Part shown: one piece after another, positions 15,897 through 23,760 of the stretch
Layout: each line of letters begins with the position of its first letter
Numbering within the stretch: the stretch's first letter is position 1
Program-made: the position numbers and the translations under genes
The notes under the pieces: model-generated
What the model was told of the DNA's origin: nothing
Database searches by the model: none
What the model saw: the letters and a program-made list of their open reading frames with translations, nothing else
Source: Comamonas denitrificans
GTDB taxonomy: Bacteria > Pseudomonadota > Gammaproteobacteria > Burkholderiales > Burkholderiaceae_C
Direction of reading: 5' to 3'
NCBI RefSeq assembly: GCF_017368815.1
Contig: NZ_JAFNME010000016.1
Location: 1 to 64,000 of the forward strand
DNA: 64,000 bases

Positions 15897-15972
15897 GCGG
15901 GAGCGAATCAAAACGTACAAATTTGAAAAATAGAACAGGCTGGGGGTATGGATGGGAGTATGGGGGGCATTT

Positions 15973-18735
15973 TTATGCCGCTGGCGCAGCGCGCCCCATG
16001 CGCCACCGCTGGATGGCTTTTTCTAGCTCGGCGATGGCAAATACCGAGGCCCCAGCCAGCACCACGCGCAGCCATTCGGCGGCGCTGAGGTTGGTCGAGC
16101 CAAATACCGCTTGCAGCCAGGGGGTGTACACAAAGGCCAGTTGCAGCACGGCGCACAGGGCGATGGTGGCGGGTATTTTGGGGTTGCCCAGCAGGCCTTC
16201 GCGGCTGAGGACGCTGTGCAGCACGTGGCGGCTGTTGTAGAGGTAGAACATTTCGACCAGCACCACGGTGCTTACGGCCATGGTGCGGGCGGTTTCGAGG
16301 CTGGAGCCGTGGCCCAGCTCCCACAAAAACAGGCCCAGCGCGGCGCAGGCCATGAGCACCGACACCATCACCACACGCCAGACGAACAGGCCCGACAGCA
16401 GCGATTGCCGTGGGTTGCGCGGGCGGCGGCGCATGACATCGCCCTCGGTCGGCTCAAAGGCCAGGGCCACGCCCAGGGTGCTGGAGGTGACCAGGTTGAT
16501 CCACAGCACCTGCGCCGGGGTGAGCGGCAGCACCAGGCCAAAGGCGATGGCGCTGAAGACGATCAGCGACTCGCCGCCGTTGGTGGGCAGCATGAACAGG
16601 ATGAACTTGCGCACGTTGTCGTAAATGCCCCGGCCCTCGCGCACGGCGTGGCCCAGGGTGGCGAAGTTGTCGTCGGCCAGCACCATGGCGGCGGCATCTT
16701 TGGCCGCTTCGGTGCCGTTTTTGCCCATGGCCACGCCCACGTCGGCGCGTTTCAGGGCCGGGGCATCGTTTACGCCGTCGCCGGTCATGGCGACCACTTC
16801 GCCGTTGGCTTGCAGGGCTTGCACCAGGCGCAGCTTGTGCTCGGGGCTGGCGCGGGCAAAGACATCGACATCGGTCACCACGTGGCGCAAGGCGGCATCG
16901 TCCAGCAGTTCGATTTCGGCCCCTGTCAGCGCCGGTTTGCCCAGGCCGATGCCCAGCTGGGCACCAATGGCGCGGGCGGTTTCGCCGTGGTCGCCGGTGA
17001 TCATCTTCACGCGAATGCCCGCTGCGTGGCATTCGGCCACGGCCGCCATGGCCTCGGGGCGGGGTGGGTCCATACTGCCCAGCAGGCCAAGCAGGGTAAA
17101 GCCGCCTTGCATGTCAGAAAACTGCAGCGTTTGCTGCTGCGCAGGCACGGTTTTGACGGCAATGGCCAGGACGCGCAGGGCGCGGGCGGCGCAGTCGTTG
17201 GCGGCGCGGCGCCAGTAGTCGGTATCCAGCGGTGCGGCTGGGTGGTGCCGATCGTGCTGGGCGTGGCACATGTCCAGCACGCACTCGGGCGCACCTTTGA
17301 CAAACACCAGGGCCTGGCCCGTGTGCTCGTGGTGCAGCGTGGCCATGAAGCGGTGCGCGGACTCAAACGGAATCGCATCGGTGCGGGGCAGGCGGGCGTG
17401 TTCGGCGGGCGCATCCAGCCCGGCTTTCAGGGCCAGGGTGAGCAGTGCGCCCTCGGTGGGGTCGCCGGTCAGCACCCAGCTGCCGTCGCTTTCATGCAGC
17501 GCCGCATCGTTGCACAGCAAGGCGGCGCGGGTGATGCCGGGCAGGGCGGGGTGGTCGTCCAGCGCCACATTGTGTGTTGCGCTGTGGCCGCTGCGGTGCA
17601 GCCCGCCTTCGGGGCGGTAGCCGCTGCCGCTGACTTCGTACACCTGGTTGGCCGTGACCACGCGCTGCACCGTCATTTCGTTGCAGGTGAGGGTGCCGGT
17701 TTTGTCCGAGCAGATGACGGTGACCGAGCCCAGCGTCTCCACCGCCGAGAGCTGGCGAATGATGGCCTTGTGCTGCGCCATGCGCCGCACGCCCAGCGCC
17801 AGGGTGATGGTCATCAGGGCGGGCAGCCCCTCGGGGATGGCCGAGGCGGCCAGGGCCACGGCCATCATGAACATCTCGGCCAGGGGCTGGCCGCGCCACA
17901 GCACGCCAATGGCGAAGGTGAGCACAACAAAGCCGACGATGACCAGCGCCAGCCAGTGGCTAAAGCGGGCCATTTGGCGCAGCAGCGGCGTGGTGGTGGA
18001 CTGCACCGTGGCCAGCAGGGCGCTGATGCGGCCCAGCTCCGTGGCGCTGCCCGTGGCCACGACCAGCCCCGTGGCCGTGCCCGAGGCCACCAGCGTGCCC
18101 GAGTACAGCATGCCGTGCCGGTCGCCCAGGGGGGCATCCTCGGCCACCGCGCCCGCGTGCTTGTCGCAGGGCAGGGATTCGCCGGTCAGCACCGCCTCAT
18201 TGGCCCGCAGGCCCTTGGCGTGCAGGATGCGCAGATCGGCGGGCACCTTGTCGCCCGAGGCCAGCAGCACCACATCGCCCGGCACCAGGGTTTGGGCATC
18301 CACCACCGTGCGCACGCCGCCGCGCAGCACCGTGGCCTGCAGCGACAGCATGCGCCGGATGGCATCGAGCGAGGACTCGGCCTTGCCTTCTTGCAAAAAG
18401 CCAATCAGTGCATTGATCACCACCGCCCCCAGCAGCACGCCCGTATCCAGCCAGTGCCCCAGCGCGGCGGTGACCACGGCAGCCACCAGCATCACGTAAA
18501 TCAAGACGTTGTGAAATTGCAGCAGCAACCGCAGCCACACCGGGCGTTTGCCCTGCTGCGCCAGGCGATTGGGGCCGTGCGTGGCCAGGCGCTGGGCGGC
18601 CTCAGCGGGGGTGAGTCCGTGGGTGGCGTGGCTGCCTTGCCGCTGCACAGCGGTGGCGCTGTCCAGGCTGTGCCAGGCAGTGCGGGTGCTGGCCGTGGAA
18701 GGAGAAGGGGGGGTGGAGGGTGGCAGCGTACTCAT
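15973..18735 (-). CDS. P-type cation-transporting ATPase (P2 type, SERCA/PMA-like)
   Basis: About 920 aa from ATG 18735; an open frame extends 31 codons further, but that start looks less natural. It contains the N-terminal cation-ATPase domain (HSLD...GLTPAEAAQRLATHGPN), LTGESLP actuator loop, IPEGLP in TM4, catalytic ICSDKTGTLT (Asp phosphorylated), hinge TGDGVNDAPALK and a C-terminal cation-ATPase domain with about six helices. The IPEGLP motif and layout point to Ca2+, Mg2+ or Na+/K+ rather than heavy-metal transport, since no N-terminal CxxC domain or CPC motif exists. The ion cannot be decided. The gene is a single unit, divergent from the lysE-type gene. Confidence 0.9.
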   Translation of the reverse strand: MSTLPPSTPPSPSTASTRTAWHSLDSATAVQRQGSHATHGLTPAEAAQRLATHGPNRLAQQGKRPVWLRLLLQFHNVLIYVMLVAAVVTAALGHWLDTGVLLGAVVINALIGFLQEGKAESSLDAIRRMLSLQATVLRGGVRTVVDAQTLVPGDVVLLASGDKVPADLRILHAKGLRANEAVLTGESLPCDKHAGAVAEDAPLGDRHGMLYSGTLVASGTATGLVVATGSATELGRISALLATVQSTTTPLLRQMARFSHWLALVIVGFVVLTFAIGVLWRGQPLAEMFMMAVALAASAIPEGLPALMTITLALGVRRMAQHKAIIRQLSAVETLGSVTVICSDKTGTLTCNEMTVQRVVTANQVYEVSGSGYRPEGGLHRSGHSATHNVALDDHPALPGITRAALLCNDAALHESDGSWVLTGDPTEGALLTLALKAGLDAPAEHARLPRTDAIPFESAHRFMATLHHEHTGQALVFVKGAPECVLDMCHAQHDRHHPAAPLDTDYWRRAANDCAARALRVLAIAVKTVPAQQQTLQFSDMQGGFTLLGLLGSMDPPRPEAMAAVAECHAAGIRVKMITGDHGETARAIGAQLGIGLGKPALTGAEIELLDDAALRHVVTDVDVFARASPEHKLRLVQALQANGEVVAMTGDGVNDAPALKRADVGVAMGKNGTEAAKDAAAMVLADDNFATLGHAVREGRGIYDNVRKFILFMLPTNGGESLIVFSAIAFGLVLPLTPAQVLWINLVTSSTLGVALAFEPTEGDVMRRRPRNPRQSLLSGLFVWRVVMVSVLMACAALGLFLWELGHGSSLETARTMAVSTVVLVEMFYLYNSRHVLHSVLSREGLLGNPKIPATIALCAVLQLAFVYTPWLQAVFGSTNLSAAEWLRVVLAGASVFAIAELEKAIQRWRMGRAAPAA

Positions 18736-18884
18736 GGCGATGGGGGATGCGTGGAGCATGTGCGTGGGGCATTTGATGGCGACGGCAGCCATCACTTTGT
18801 TCGGCACCTTGCGCAGCGGACGGGCCATTATCTGCCTGGGGGCCGCCCTAAAATTCAGCTTTTTCCAACAAGGTGGTGGGTGCG

Positions 18885-19520
18885 ATGGAGTTTCATGCTT
18901 GGGTGGCTTTTTTAATGGCCAGTATTTTTATTACCCTGTCGCCCGGTTCGGGGGCCGTGCTGTCCATGAGCCATGGCCTGGCCTATGGCGTGCGCCAGAC
19001 GACGGCAACCATCTTTGGGCTGCAGCTGGGCTTGATTCTTATCTTATTGATAGCGGGTGGCGGTGTTGGTGCGGTGCTTATCGCATCAGAACTTGCTTTT
19101 ACCGTAGTCAAAGTGCTCGGGGCCTGCTATTTAATTTATCTGGGCTGGTGCCAGTGGCGCAGCGCGGGCAATGCGCTGGATGTGGCCCATCTGCAGGGCC
19201 AGGCGCACCTGCCTTGGCAGCGGCGGGTGTTGATGGGGTTTTTGACCAACGCCACCAACCCCAAAGGCATCATCTTCATGGTGGCCGTGCTGCCGCAATT
19301 CATTAGCCACAGCCACCCGCTGTGGGTGCAATTGGTGGTGATGGCCGCCACCATGATCGGCGTGGATGTGGTGGGCATGCACGGCTACGCCCTGGGGGCC
19401 AGCGCCTTGCGCCGCTGGATGCGCAGCGCCAGCGCCCAGCGTGGGCAGAACCGGGTGTTTGGCGGCCTGCTGATGCTGATCGGGGCCGGGCTGTTTTTTG
19501 TGCGCCGCCAGCCCGGTTAA
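18885..19520 (+). CDS. LysE/RhtB-family amino acid exporter
   Basis: A 211-aa membrane protein starting at ATG 18885 (MEFHAWVAFLMASIFITLSPG); the TLSPGSGAVLSMSHGLAYG motif is the LysE-family hallmark, followed by FGLQLGL, CYLIYLGWCQWRSA and GFLTNATNPKGIIFMVAVLPQF. About six helices. It likely exports homoserine, threonine, leucine or a related amino acid. It converges on trmL; its stop codon lies in the first of three 11-bp tandem units (19516-19548). Confidence 0.9.
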   Translation: MEFHAWVAFLMASIFITLSPGSGAVLSMSHGLAYGVRQTTATIFGLQLGLILILLIAGGGVGAVLIASELAFTVVKVLGACYLIYLGWCQWRSAGNALDVAHLQGQAHLPWQRRVLMGFLTNATNPKGIIFMVAVLPQFISHSHPLWVQLVVMAATMIGVDVVGMHGYALGASALRRWMRSASAQRGQNRVFGGLLMLIGAGLFFVRRQPG

Positions 19521-19548
19521 AGACCAGTTAAAGACCGGCTAAAGGCCG
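19516..19548. repeat. Three 11-bp tandem units at the lysE/trmL convergent junction
   Basis: gttaaagacca, gttaaagaccg and gctaaaggccg follow each other without gaps. The first unit provides the TAA stop of the + strand exporter gene and the third provides the TAG stop (cta, 19539-19541) of trmL on the minus strand. Confidence 0.7.
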
Positions 19549-20018
19549 CTTGCTCCCCCAAAGCCGTTTTGCCGCCAGGCTTCAAAAACAGTGACGGCCA
19601 CCGCGTTCGATAAATTCAAACTGCGCTGCTCAGGGCACATGGGCAGGCGCAGGCGCTGCGCCGGTGGGAAAAAGCCCTCGCGAATCTCGACCGGCAAGCC
19701 CTTGGTTTCGCACCCAAAGATGAAGCAATCGCCCGGCTGAAACTGCAGCGCAAAAGCATTGCCGCTGCCGTGCGTGGTCAGGGCAAACATGCGCTGGGGA
19801 TGGGGCTGCTCACTGGCCAAAAATGCCGACCAATCGGCATGGCGGCGCACGCGGGCGTACTCGTGGTAATCCAGCCCAGCGCGGCGCATGTGGCGGTCTT
19901 CCATGGAAAAGCCCAGCGGCTCAATCAGATGCAGATGGCAGCCCGTATTGGCCGCCAGGCGGATGATATTGCCCGTATTGGGCGGAATTTCGGGGTGAAC
20001 CAGCACGATATGAAACAT
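19539..20018 (-). CDS. trmL: tRNA (cytidine(34)-2'-O)-methyltransferase TrmL
   Basis: A 159-aa SPOUT methyltransferase. It starts MFHIVLVHPEIPPNTGNIIR, a diagnostic TrmL N-terminus, and has the knot motifs IFGCETKGLP and LRLPMCPEQRSLNLSNAVAV. It 2'-O-methylates the wobble cytidine or cmnm5U of the two tRNA-Leu isoacceptors using S-adenosylmethionine and acts as a dimer. Length fits the family (150-160 aa). It is followed by the convergent lysE-type gene and preceded by comF on the same strand with a 43-base gap. Confidence 0.95.
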   Translation of the reverse strand: MFHIVLVHPEIPPNTGNIIRLAANTGCHLHLIEPLGFSMEDRHMRRAGLDYHEYARVRRHADWSAFLASEQPHPQRMFALTTHGSGNAFALQFQPGDCFIFGCETKGLPVEIREGFFPPAQRLRLPMCPEQRSLNLSNAVAVTVFEAWRQNGFGGASGL

Positions 20019-20061
20019 AGGGAGCGATTGTGCGCCTGTTCTTTACGGGTTTGGCACCGGC

Positions 20062-20778
20062 TCAACTGTTTGGCGTGCGCGCCACGGCCACAACCGCGAC
20101 CTCTTGCACGCCTGCTGCTTGCAAAGCCAGGCACGCCGCCTGCAAGGTGGCCCCGGTGGTCAGCACATCATCGACCAGCAAAACGCGCTGGCCTTGGAGG
20201 ACTGCTGGTGCGGGCACATGAAACGCTTGGCGCAAATTGCGCTGCCGCTGCGCCCGTGTCAGGCCGCGTTGGCTGGGGGCCTCTTGCTGGCGCTGTAAGG
20301 CCATGGGGTGGGATTTGGCCGGGGCCAGCAACGCGGTGAGTTGGGCGGCCTGGTTAAAGCCGCGCTGGCGCAACCGCTGGCGCGACAGGGGGATGGGCAC
20401 CAGCACATCGGCCTGGGCCACGGCGGCGGCAATGGCCGCGTCAGCGCCCAGCCAGTGGGCAATGGGCCGGGCCAGCGCGGGCTGCTGGTGCAGTTTCCAG
20501 CGCGTGAGCAGATCGGCCCAGGGGTAGGCGTAATCCACCCACACATGGCACGCCTGCCACGGCGGCGGTTGGCGCAGGCAGGCACCGCAGCGCGGGCCGC
20601 TGTACCCCTGGGGCAGGGCCAAGCCGCAGCCGGTGCAGCGCGGTGGGGCCGATGGGCCATGGGGCGCAAACGTGGCCCAACACGCCGCGCACAGCGGCCC
20701 GCCTTGGGCCCAGGTATGGCAGGCCAAGCATTGTTGGGGCAGGCGGGCAGATAGCCACAGGGCGGCGCTTGAAAGCAT
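20062..20778 (-). CDS. comF: ComF-family phosphoribosyltransferase-like protein
   Basis: A 238-aa protein with a four-Cys zinc-ribbon-like N-terminus (CLACHTW, CAAC, CTGCG, CGAC at about 17-67) and a C-terminal PRTase domain with the PRPP-binding motif VLLVDDVLTTGATLQ (about 205-219) and RQRGFNQAAQL. ComF/GntX proteins are linked to DNA uptake and use of DNA as nutrient; in ComF of naturally competent species the protein aids single-strand DNA import. No other competence genes are in the window. It is divergent from the BioC-like gene with 41 bases between. Confidence 0.92.
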   Translation of the reverse strand: MLSSAALWLSARLPQQCLACHTWAQGGPLCAACWATFAPHGPSAPPRCTGCGLALPQGYSGPRCGACLRQPPPWQACHVWVDYAYPWADLLTRWKLHQQPALARPIAHWLGADAAIAAAVAQADVLVPIPLSRQRLRQRGFNQAAQLTALLAPAKSHPMALQRQQEAPSQRGLTRAQRQRNLRQAFHVPAPAVLQGQRVLLVDDVLTTGATLQAACLALQAAGVQEVAVVAVARTPNS

Positions 20779-20819
20779 GGAGCCAATATACTGCGCGGCG
20801 CTTGAGCCTTGCCCTGACC

Positions 20820-21674
20820 ATGTCTGACTTTCTTCCCCCCACCATCGACCCCATTGCCGCGCAACGCTGGCAGCAGGCGGCCCCCCCTGTGGCCCCCTGG
20901 CTGCACGAAGAAGTGGGGCGGCGCATGCAAGAGCGGCTGCAGTGGATGGCTGCGCCGCCCGCCGTCTGGTGCCATTGGCACGCCTTGCGCGGCGGGGTGC
21001 AGACCCACGATTTAATCGCCCAGCGCTACCCGCAAGCGCAGTGCTATGTGGTGGAAGAGACCGCCGCCGCCCAGCAAGCGGCCCAGGCCCGCTGGGCCAG
21101 CCCCTGGTGGCAGCCCTGGCGTGCGGGCAAGCTGCAGGTGGCCATGCCGCCGGAGCTGGGGGCCAACATGCTCTGGGCCAATATGCTGCTGCACACGCAG
21201 GCCAACCCTTTGGCGCTGCTGCGCCGCTGGCATGCGGCCGTGGCGGTGGATGGCTTTGTCATGTTCTCGTGCCTGGGGCCGCAGACGGTGCAGACCTTGC
21301 ACCAGCTGTACGCCGCCCTGGGCTGGCCCCCCGCAGGGCACAGCTTTACCGATATGCATGACTGGGGCGATATGCTGATCCAAACCGGTTTTGCCGAGCC
21401 GGTGATGGACATGGAAACCATCACCCTGAGCTTTGCCACCCCCGAGCGCCTGCTGCAAGAGCTGCGCGAGCTGGGGCGCAATCTGCACCCCCAGCGCTTT
21501 GCCGGCTTGCGGGGCCCACAATGGCGCGATCGGCTTTTGCACGCTATAGACCAGCACCTGCGCCTGCCCGATGGGGCGTTGGGAATCAGCTTTGAAATTG
21601 TGTATGGTCATGCCTTCAAGGCGGCACCACGCAGCGCCCGCCAATGGAAAAAAAATCGCGCCGATCTGCGTTAG
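20820..21674 (+). CDS. BioC-like methyltransferase (malonyl-ACP O-methyltransferase candidate)
   Basis: A 284-aa class I methyltransferase-like protein, ATG 20820. The N-terminus (IDPIAAQRWQQAAPPVAPWLHEEVGRRMQERL) resembles BioC, and the rest follows the BioC plan, with ELGANMLWANMLLHTQANPLALLRRWHAAVAVDGFVMFSCLG and a GRNLHPQRFAGLRG segment. The glycine-rich SAM loop is weak, which is usual in the betaproteobacterial BioC group. BioC methylates malonyl-ACP to start pimelate synthesis for biotin. The other bio genes are not in the window, so assignment is moderate. Stop at 21674; sco1 follows after 18 bases. Confidence 0.75.
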   Translation: MSDFLPPTIDPIAAQRWQQAAPPVAPWLHEEVGRRMQERLQWMAAPPAVWCHWHALRGGVQTHDLIAQRYPQAQCYVVEETAAAQQAAQARWASPWWQPWRAGKLQVAMPPELGANMLWANMLLHTQANPLALLRRWHAAVAVDGFVMFSCLGPQTVQTLHQLYAALGWPPAGHSFTDMHDWGDMLIQTGFAEPVMDMETITLSFATPERLLQELRELGRNLHPQRFAGLRGPQWRDRLLHAIDQHLRLPDGALGISFEIVYGHAFKAAPRSARQWKKNRADLR

Positions 21675-21692
21675 TGCGCGAGGGAGAGAAAA

Positions 21693-22298
21693 ATGATGCA
21701 CCGTCGTCAATGGGCCTTGAGCGCCGCCGCCATCGCCGGTTTGAGTTTGCTCGGTTGCGATAGCCAAAGCAGCCTGCCGGTTGAAGGCATGGATTTAACC
21801 GGGGCCGAGCATGGCAAAGACTTTGCGCTGTTCGATGCCCAAGGGCAGCAGCGCTCGGTCAAAGACTTTGCCGGCAACGTTGTTGTGGTGTTTTTTGGCT
21901 ATACCCAGTGCCCCGATGTCTGCCCGACCACGCTGCAAGAGCTGGTCGAAGCCAAAGCCCTGCTGGGCCCCCTGGGGGAACGCTTAAAAGGCGTTTTCAT
22001 CACCGTGGACCCTGAGCGCGATACGCCCGAGGTGTTGCAGGCCTACACCCAAGCCTTCTCCCCCGACTTTGTCGGGCTGAGCGGCACCCCCGACCAAATT
22101 GCCGAAGTGGCCCGCAGCTTTAAGGTGTTTTATAAAAAAGTGCCCGGCAGCACCCCCAACAGCTACACCATCGACCACTCTGCCGGCATGTACATGTACG
22201 ACACCCAAGGCCAGCTGCGCGTGTACCACCGCTACGGCCAAGGGGCGCAGGCCCTGGCCACGGATGCCAAGCTGCTGCTGGGCTTGGCCGATAAATAA
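21693..22298 (+). CDS. Sco1/SenC/PrrC family copper chaperone (lipoprotein)
   Basis: A 201-aa protein with a twin-Arg-free signal and lipobox LSLLGC (Cys22), so probably a membrane-anchored lipoprotein facing the periplasm. The thioredoxin-like fold has the copper motif CPDVC (Cys73, Cys77), DPERDTP, and the distal ligand His162 in IDHSAGMY. Sco1 delivers copper to the CuA site of cytochrome c oxidase and can act as a thiol redox protein. It is not beside cox genes here; the closest upstream neighbour is the BioC-like gene, 18 bases away and likely cotranscribed. Confidence 0.93.
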   Translation: MMHRRQWALSAAAIAGLSLLGCDSQSSLPVEGMDLTGAEHGKDFALFDAQGQQRSVKDFAGNVVVVFFGYTQCPDVCPTTLQELVEAKALLGPLGERLKGVFITVDPERDTPEVLQAYTQAFSPDFVGLSGTPDQIAEVARSFKVFYKKVPGSTPNSYTIDHSAGMYMYDTQGQLRVYHRYGQGAQALATDAKLLLGLADK

Positions 22299-22306
22299 AA
22301 AAGCAC

Positions 22307-22372
22307 TTTGCGCTTGAAAAGGCTTGTTTAAAAGATTGCTTATCTTTTAAACGCCCGTATTTAAAGCGCAAA
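22307..22372. terminator. Nested hairpins at the sco1/bcr convergent junction
   Basis: An inner perfect 11-bp stem GTTTAAAAGAT/ATCTTTTAAAC (22326-22336, 22342-22352) with a 5-base loop sits inside an outer 9-bp stem tttgcgctt/aagcgcaaa (22307-22315, 22364-22372). Right of it is an AT-rich run. It may terminate both convergent genes. No classic GC stem with U-run is present, so termination is an inference. Confidence 0.45.
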
Positions 22373-22385
22373 CAGCTATTGTTTT
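22346..22385 (-). repeat. AT-rich 'atagctg' dispersed repeat, intergenic copy
   Basis: Read on the minus strand this tract gives aaaaacaatagctgtttgcg continuing ctttaaatacgggcgttt, matching the copy inside the MmeI-like gene (8085-8141) over about 30 positions. It fills the gap between the sco1 and drug-exporter genes and overlaps the hairpin structure. Confidence 0.6.
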
Positions 22386-23608
22386 TAATTTTCTCGGCCA
22401 ATTTCGGGCCAGCGCTGGTGCAGCACCATCCACGACACCAGCCCCACCAGCATCAACCCCAGTGAAGCGGTGGCCAAGGCAATGGCCGAGTGCATCACCA
22501 GCGGGGCCACCAAGCCAGCCACCAGCCCATTGGCCGTGGAGCCCACCACGGCCTGCAGCGACGAAGCCATGCCCCGGCGCTCGGGGAACAAGTCCAGCAG
22601 CTGCAAGGTCACCACCGGCACCATCAGCGCCCAGCCAAAGGAATAAATCGCAATCGGCAGCATGGCCCACAGCGCATGCGCGGGAAAGAGCAGGTTGGCC
22701 GTCAAGTTGATCAGAGAAATCACCAGCATGATCAGCAGGCCATGGCGCACTTGCTTTTTAGGCACCATCTTGCCCGCCAAGCGGCCACTGGCCCAGGCAC
22801 CGCCCATGATGCCGCCGATGTTCAGCACAAACAGCCAGAAGAACTGGGTGGGCTGCAGTTGCAGCAACTCCCCCAAAAATGCCGGGGCCGAGAGCACGTA
22901 CAAAAACATGCCGTTAAACGGTATGCCACTGGCCAGGGCCAAAAGCAAAAAGCGCGGATCGGTACACAGCTGCCAATAGCCGCGCATCAGGTGGGGGATG
23001 CTGAATGGCTGGCGCTGGCTGGCGTGCAGCGACTCGGGCAGCATTTTGAAATTCACCGCCCACAGCGCTAAACCAATGGCGGTGAGCAGCCAAAAAATAC
23101 TGTGCCAACCCAGGCTGACGAATAGCCAGCCGCCCATAATCGGTGCAATGGCCGGGGCCAGGCCAAAGAAGATGGTGATTTGGCTCATCACCTTTTGCGC
23201 CTGGGTGGGGGGGAATATGTCACGCACAATCGCCCGTGAAACGACCACCCCGGCTCCGCACGACAGGCCCTGCATGGCGCGAAAAACGATCAGCTGGGTG
23301 ACGTTTTGTGCCAATGCGCAGCCCAGGCTGGCCAAGGTAAAAGCCATCAAGCCCCACAAAATCACGGGGCGGCGGCCAAAGCTGTCGGCCAGTGCCCCGT
23401 GAAACAAGTTCATAAAAGCAAAGCCGAATAAATACGCCGACAGCGTTTGCTGCATGTGCACGGGCGAAGCATTCAGCGAGCTGGCAATGCCTGAGAACGC
23501 GGGCAGGTAGGTGTCAATCGAGAACGGCCCCAGCATGCCCAACACGGCCAGCAAAATAGCCAGTGTCCAGCGCGGGCCGCGCCACAGGGTTTCAGCGTGG
23601 GGGTGCAT
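22385..23608 (-). CDS. Bcr/CflA-family multidrug efflux MFS transporter
   Basis: About 407 aa from ATG 23608 (MHPHAETLWRGPRWTLAI); a TTG four codons upstream is possible. Twelve transmembrane helices are evident. Bcr/CflA signatures include GMLGPFSIDTYLPAFSGIA, the motif-A region GALADSFGRRPVILWG and CALAQNVTQLIVFRAMQGL followed by AGVVVSRAIVRDIF. It exports drugs such as bicyclomycin, chloramphenicol or sulfonamides by proton antiport; substrate unknown. It is divergent from mpl and a small hairpin (TTATTGCC/GGCAATAA, 23641-23660) lies in the gap. Confidence 0.92.
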   Translation of the reverse strand: MHPHAETLWRGPRWTLAILLAVLGMLGPFSIDTYLPAFSGIASSLNASPVHMQQTLSAYLFGFAFMNLFHGALADSFGRRPVILWGLMAFTLASLGCALAQNVTQLIVFRAMQGLSCGAGVVVSRAIVRDIFPPTQAQKVMSQITIFFGLAPAIAPIMGGWLFVSLGWHSIFWLLTAIGLALWAVNFKMLPESLHASQRQPFSIPHLMRGYWQLCTDPRFLLLALASGIPFNGMFLYVLSAPAFLGELLQLQPTQFFWLFVLNIGGIMGGAWASGRLAGKMVPKKQVRHGLLIMLVISLINLTANLLFPAHALWAMLPIAIYSFGWALMVPVVTLQLLDLFPERRGMASSLQAVVGSTANGLVAGLVAPLVMHSAIALATASLGLMLVGLVSWMVLHQRWPEIGREN

Positions 23609-23745
23609 AAGACGGGTCAAGAACCAAGTAAAGCGCTTGATTATTGCCCTGCGGCAATAAAAGCGTGGATCTCAGTGTTTTCCCTGGGTTGGTGCTGGTC
23701 TGGCAGGCCGCCCAGGGGCTGGCCAAATCCACTAGAGCCGCCCCG

Positions 23746-23760
23746 TAGAATCTGCGCCCA
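23746..23760 (+). promoter_or_regulatory. Putative -10 element of mpl with almost no leader
   Basis: TAGAAT (23746-23751) lies 8 bases before the mpl ATG (23760), and no Shine-Dalgarno sequence is visible. If used, transcription would begin at or next to the start codon. No convincing -35 box is seen. Confidence 0.35.

Noticed and set aside
16111-18915. 934-codon open frame on the + strand
   Set aside because: It is the antisense shadow of the P-type ATPase gene, which has full family motifs. The antisense product is a His/Gln/Gly-rich low-complexity string.
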